Positions 59,301 to 61,349 of a stretch of 61,349 bases of DNA are shown piece by piece. The notes under the pieces were generated by a model that ran no database searches, was not told the origin of the DNA, and worked only from the letters and a program-made list of their open reading frames with translations. The DNA lies in contig JAFGNA010000012.1 in the NCBI GenBank assembly GCA_016927245.1, positions 1-61,349 on the forward strand. The letters run 5' to 3'. A program made the position numbers and the translations under genes. Position 1 is the first letter of the stretch; each line of letters begins with the position of its first letter. Origin of the DNA: Candidatus Woesearchaeota archaeon (lineage in GTDB: Archaea > Nanobdellota > Nanobdellia > Woesearchaeales > WJKR01).

Positions 59301-59792
59301 CGGGTCGGTGCTGATGATGATGGTGAAGTTGTCCACGCCGAGGTAGTCGTTCGTCCAGTTGAACTGCGTCTCGTTCCCCGCGTAGGTGTTGTTTCCTGGT
59401 GCGATGCCGGCGAAGTCCGCGTTCAGGGTGATGTTCACTTCGATTTCTGTCGGCATCTCCATCGCTCCTCCTGAGCTGACGCCGTAGGCCATCATCGTTC
59501 CTCGAGCGCTCGGGCTGCAACCCGGGTTCTCCGCGGTGACGTTGACGTCGTAGAGTTGGTCGTTGGGCGGCTCGAAGTACACGCCGTAGCCCCCGTCATT
59601 GCCGGCGGTGAACGGCTGGGTCTGGTTGAGGTGGCCGGTGCTGTTGTAGAGGGTTATGTTGAGGCTTGCTCCTGCGCCGCAGTCGTTGAGCACGAAGCCA
59701 TAGACCGTGATTCCTTTCGCTTCCGCCGCGGTGGCGAGGAGCGCGAAGACTATGAGGATGAGGGCTGCCTTTGCATGGTGCTTCCACCTCAT
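56322..59792 (-). CDS. Very large Ig-like surface protein with cytosolic C39-like domain
   Basis: A 1156-residue membrane-spanning protein. Signal peptide 1-24 (AEA end), a carboxypeptidase-regulatory-like beta domain (30-120), several fibronectin-III/Ig-like and cadherin-like domains (for example YDQDQNTLTYTCNLSG near 555), a Cys-rich CGDGTC..CSVC repeat near 715-740, a membrane segment near 900-925, and a cytosolic C-terminal region. That last region (about 1010-1156) resembles a C39-type peptidase fold (GRPVVCVVNELG, FYYHDYIHGRQG, FMHAWKAAG) but the catalytic Cys and His positions are changed, so it may be an inactive sensor. The ATG at 59792 overlaps the TGA of the upstream regulator gene and has Shine-Dalgarno ggagg. 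Confidence 0.75.
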   Translation of the reverse strand: MRWKHHAKAALILIVFALLATAAEAKGITVYGFVLNDCGAGASLNITLYNSTGHLNQTQPFTAGNDGGYGVYFEPPNDQLYDVNVTAENPGCSPSARGTMMAYGVSSGGAMEMPTEIEVNITLNADFAGIAPGNNTYAGNETQFNWTNDYLGVDNFTIIISTDPTFTTVDRTITSITGLGYQLTNAEELPDDVYYWKTLAHNTTGANIDNTTLMRFEVATGAAIIINETPANSTWTRSTTQAVLLQTQLDAECKYSTNPGTAYDTMIPFTSTGATNHSGTIPLGTEGTNTFYIKCNTTAGVINVIDQEYSLNRDTTPPDPSGANIIIDGGATYSLDTTIDFNWAGFSDGTGSGVDSYYYSFSDNGGTTIGTNDASSPGQLAGASQGAVNVYVWAVDAAGNIGAAAHDDIIVDTLPPSFQSWGETPADLNKYYTGNFRVDVTFEEVSGINGTPTLRYRIGEDEWSEWQDLIFMSIVGYARNYYAIIEEQASPNTWFEREGENLTYQVRVADIHNRTNNITRHELIDDQAMPPILDPIADIDSIEDDLTIFNLTAYDQDQNTLTYTCNLSGAVITKTNDTFATVRWTPTNDDVGVYTAACNVTDGTWTDSELFTVTVTNVNDEPVLGSIGDLYAQEYVFFNYTINATDVDGDVLSFTTNATIFSLNRLTGKIGFTPSFQQRGAYAVNISVSDGNGGFDYESILFTVGYCGDGTCRSGHENCSVCEPDCGICGEGESKAIMVEPRNCLDEEMTIRAVSLVERATCEVKGTIIDGMEVCGNESDTTLIVSLLIDREEDKWEEVSTLVADQDGYATYTPTEAGEYKVAYRTDSNTYTLFEVKQCVSGEEADESSKDGSKPSRPDEPLRPPIVEEPATVDELESRWTFFSIFLYFFVIPLLLLALIITSLGYVYRLERGKEKKTSFVKQMDRWSKEYADLKRKVSSWTRKTSPFKEFLLWWSKARQELVRAWALVKGVLVEYWFRLVVLLGMRRQVRLEYFKVDAQGKTMHLLLISLLKNLFPKRSVDELLGLIYEYSVKTLLDAAAMLMSFGVQVTYVDPQPENVNYLNALLAKGLRFRSHAPSRVDVESSLQDGRPVVCVVNELGDKNTVVQSMVIVFAFDKEHFYYHDYIHGRQGLRATKDQFMHAWKAAGHKGLWMKR

Positions 59793-60364
59793 TGTCTCGT
59801 CCTCCATAGTCTCATGGCGAGCTGTTCCGCCTCGTAGCCCCTGCCTACGCTCTTGAGGTCGATGACGGTCCTGACCGCGTCGGTACTGCGGTCCTTTCCT
59901 GCGCTGACCTCTGTGTCGTAGTGGTGGAGCGTTATGTGCTGCTCTCCGCGGGGGAGGGTATCGAGGTATGTTCTTGTCTGCTCGTTGTCGATGATGGCGA
60001 TGCTTTGTGCTTGCCGGTCCTTGTCGTATTTGTTGAGCGCGGTGCCCAGGCAGAAGGTGATGTCGTGCTGTTCCGCTGCTCTTTCGAGCGTGGCTTGGTC
60101 AGCGGCGACCTTGTAGGTCCTGGTGGTGGTGATGACTTGCTGGGCGGCGATGAGGTCTGCCAGCCGGTTGGGTTGGGTGATGATGTACTTGCCTGCTTCC
60201 TTGCTGGCGATGTCTTTCTCTTTGAGCCAAGTGATGACTTTGTTGACGCGGCCGATGGAGGTGCCGGTCTTTTCTGCCAGGGCGGTCTGGGTGAACGCTA
60301 TGCTCTTGAGCGCTTCGAGAAGGAGGGGTAGTGTCTTCTTGCTGGTGAGCCGCAGGACCGCCAT
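59789..60364 (-). CDS. Winged-HTH regulator heading the surface/hydrogenase operon
   Basis: A 191-residue protein. The first 70 residues are a winged HTH (LLLEALKSIAFTQTALAEKTGTSIGRVNKVITWLKEKDIASKEAGKYIIT in parts), followed by a domain of alternating strands and helices with DAVRTVIDLKSVGRGYEAEQLAMRL at the end, reminiscent of the effector region of AbiEi-like or nucleotidyltransferase-linked regulators. It heads the operon with the Ig-like protein and [FeFe]-hydrogenase-like gene. A TATA-like aatataaaat at about 60386-60395 is centred near 27 nt before the ATG. Probably autoregulatory. Confidence 0.7.
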   Translation of the reverse strand: MAVLRLTSKKTLPLLLEALKSIAFTQTALAEKTGTSIGRVNKVITWLKEKDIASKEAGKYIITQPNRLADLIAAQQVITTTRTYKVAADQATLERAAEQHDITFCLGTALNKYDKDRQAQSIAIIDNEQTRTYLDTLPRGEQHITLHHYDTEVSAGKDRSTDAVRTVIDLKSVGRGYEAEQLAMRLWRTRQ

Positions 60365-60579
60365 CGGATTTTCACTTTTTTGCGAAAATTTTATATTTTA
60401 ATTATTTTTTTGTTAGTTATTAGGTTTTTTATATGAAAATCGGATATATCTTTTTTACCAAACAATATACTTTTTAGTAAACTATGAGCCAGGATATTTA
60501 TAAATTTTCTGGTTTTTCAGAATAGTGGCCGTATAGAAAAGAATTAGCTCTTGCCACCCCCACACCCCCAACCCAGAAC
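60365..60579. promoter_or_regulatory. AT-rich intergenic promoter region
   Basis: Very AT-rich with several TATA-like stretches (60386-60395 for the regulator; others near 60412 and 60495). No gene is seen. It separates two minus-strand operons. Confidence 0.5.
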
Positions 60580-61236
60580 TCAAACACGACGATGGTACAA
60601 CTCGTGACGAATGAGGAAGAAACAAAAAGCGATGATAACCACCGCCGCCAACTCCAACACGACCGGATGCACACCCCAGCTCTCGCCACGAGGAGGCGCG
60701 AGCAAGAATGTTGGCCGCTCCCCCACAGGAGGCGACGGCGCCCACGCATCGACCTCGACGCCATACTTATCCAAAAGCGCCGCGTCCGCCTCCCCATCGG
60801 TGAAGGCCGCGACGTCCCCCTCAAAAACCGGGTCGAACAAGGAACCCGTCGCCGACGGCGGAGCAGGAGCGGCCAGCACAGCATCCCCGATAGTGAGCGT
60901 GACGTTGTACGTACCCCAAGCTGCGGCGCCCTCGACGACCTCGACATAAGACTCCTCGCCCACCAACAAGACCTGCAGGTCCACGACCGCGCCGTCAGGC
61001 ACCGTCACGACCGCGACGAACAACCCCTGACCATCCACCGCCACCCGCTCAGAGCGCAGCTCCACACCACCAACAGTAGTCCACAACGACGCGGTCATGC
61101 CGTCCGTCGCCCCCTCAACCTGCCCGATGACCGTGATGGGCGCATAGCCCACGCCGCTCACCGCCGGCACCAAGAGCGCCAGGAGCAGGAAAAGCAGCCA
61201 TCGTTCCTCCCTTTGTTTGTTCGTTCCCATAGGCAT
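60580..61236 (-). CDS. Exported membrane-anchored protein of the surface cluster
   Basis: A 218-residue protein with a signal peptide (WLLFLLLALLVPAVSG), a beta-rich domain (ITVIGQVEGATDGMTASLW, VVTVPDGAVVDLQVLLVGEESYVEVVEG), an Ala/Pro-rich linker and a C-terminal membrane segment (VVLELAAVVIIAFCFFLIRH). It resembles dockerin/cohesin-like or carboxypeptidase-regulatory folds seen in archaeal surface proteins. Its ATG at 61236 overlaps the stop of the upstream gene (TGATG); a Met two codons later is an alternative. Confidence 0.7.
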   Translation of the reverse strand: MPMGTNKQREERWLLFLLLALLVPAVSGVGYAPITVIGQVEGATDGMTASLWTTVGGVELRSERVAVDGQGLFVAVVTVPDGAVVDLQVLLVGEESYVEVVEGAAAWGTYNVTLTIGDAVLAAPAPPSATGSLFDPVFEGDVAAFTDGEADAALLDKYGVEVDAWAPSPPVGERPTFLLAPPRGESWGVHPVVLELAAVVIIAFCFFLIRHELYHRRV

Positions 61237-61349
61237 CAATCGTTCTGGTACTCCAGGAAGACGTCGCTCTTCACGTTCACCCAGTAGCCTCTTCCCGGCG
61301 TTATGGTGTCGAAGTTCTTGAAGATGTTCTGCCCTACGACGAGGTAGAA
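61236..61349 (-). CDS. C-terminal end of a surface protein (partial)
   Basis: The last 37 codons of a gene running off the window edge. The tail NIFKNFDTITPGRGYWVN followed by VKSDVFLEYQND is typical of the end of large archaeal secreted proteins that carry repeated GRGYWV modules. It is coupled to the next gene (TGATG overlap). Confidence 0.65.
   Translation of the reverse strand, partial: FYLVVGQNIFKNFDTITPGRGYWVNVKSDVFLEYQND

Noticed and set aside
60592-61287. 231-residue frame on the plus strand near the right end
   Set aside because: It is the complement of two coupled minus-strand genes with signal peptides and has a shadow-like Arg/His-rich composition.

Overview
The window looks like a chromosomal contig of a small-genome archaeon, most likely a DPANN lineage of the Woesearchaeota/Pacearchaeota type. 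Archaeal signs are TATA boxes centred about 27 nt upstream of start codons (leaderless transcripts), an archaeal-type glycyl-tRNA synthetase, an archaeal asparaginyl-tRNA synthetase, a XerA-like recombinase, a TadA/FlaI-FlaJ type IV pilus motor, an archaellin-like pilin, translin, SpoIIM, Mre11 and a DUF5320/DUF134 pair. Bacterial-type AspRS and tRNA-guanine transglycosylase point to old transfers from bacteria. Lineage is inferred from gene content only.

Layout: (1) 1-4006 is an AT-rich array of five small gene cassettes (C39-like protease, Cys-rich membrane protein, Nudix hydrolase, Zn-ribbon protein plus NucS-like nuclease, HD protein) separated by repeated recombination-site-like sequences. 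(2) 4134-6520 carries a XerA-like tyrosine recombinase and GlyRS. (3) 6547-18472 holds four tandem paralogous secreted DUF4838-type proteins, three ending in a right-handed beta-helix and one with a LamG-like domain. (4) 18534-18943 holds an OB-fold protein and tRNA-Phe(GAA). (5) 19073-26804 holds a type IV pilus/secretion ATPase and platform protein, two coiled-coil proteins and three related membrane proteins. (6) 26888-36679 is housekeeping: translin, SpoIIM, NAD(P)HX dehydratase, metallo-beta-lactamase fold protein, AspRS, YbaK-type deacylase, Tgt and AsnRS. (7) 36690-39750 is a second AT-rich island with a four-gene operon ending in a prenyltransferase/squalene-cyclase-repeat protein and a DUF2178/HTH pair; it abuts the truncated 3' end of another tyrosine recombinase. 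(8) 39864-45259 holds an NMN adenylyltransferase, a HAD phosphatase, Mre11, DUF5320/DUF134 and an RQC-UvrD-HRDC helicase. (9) 45338-61349 is dominated by cell-surface proteins (archaellin-like, von Willebrand A, COG1361/DUF11-like, a 1156-residue Ig-like protein) plus an [FeFe]-hydrogenase-like protein.

The most striking feature is the pair of cassette islands. In island 1 every cassette begins with a short arm (TTA plus a cassette-specific tail), then about 65 bp of structured DNA, then a 12-16 bp cassette-specific arm; after the gene the inverse of both arms follows. Between neighbouring cassettes lies a 28-bp site with the left arm ATT-N5-TAA, a 6-7 bp spacer (mostly gccctg) and a right arm starting TTA. 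This is the size and form of a Xer/dif site. The array ends next to a XerA-like gene transcribed away from it, while four of the five cassettes are transcribed in the opposite direction, which is integron geometry without an integron integrase. Each cassette has its own promoter with TATA-to-start spacing near 27 nt. A second island ends in the same 11-bp arm, next to a broken recombinase gene. I read this as an integron-like or pdif-module-like archaeal cassette system driven by XerA-type recombinases; that function is inferred, while the repeat structure is directly visible.
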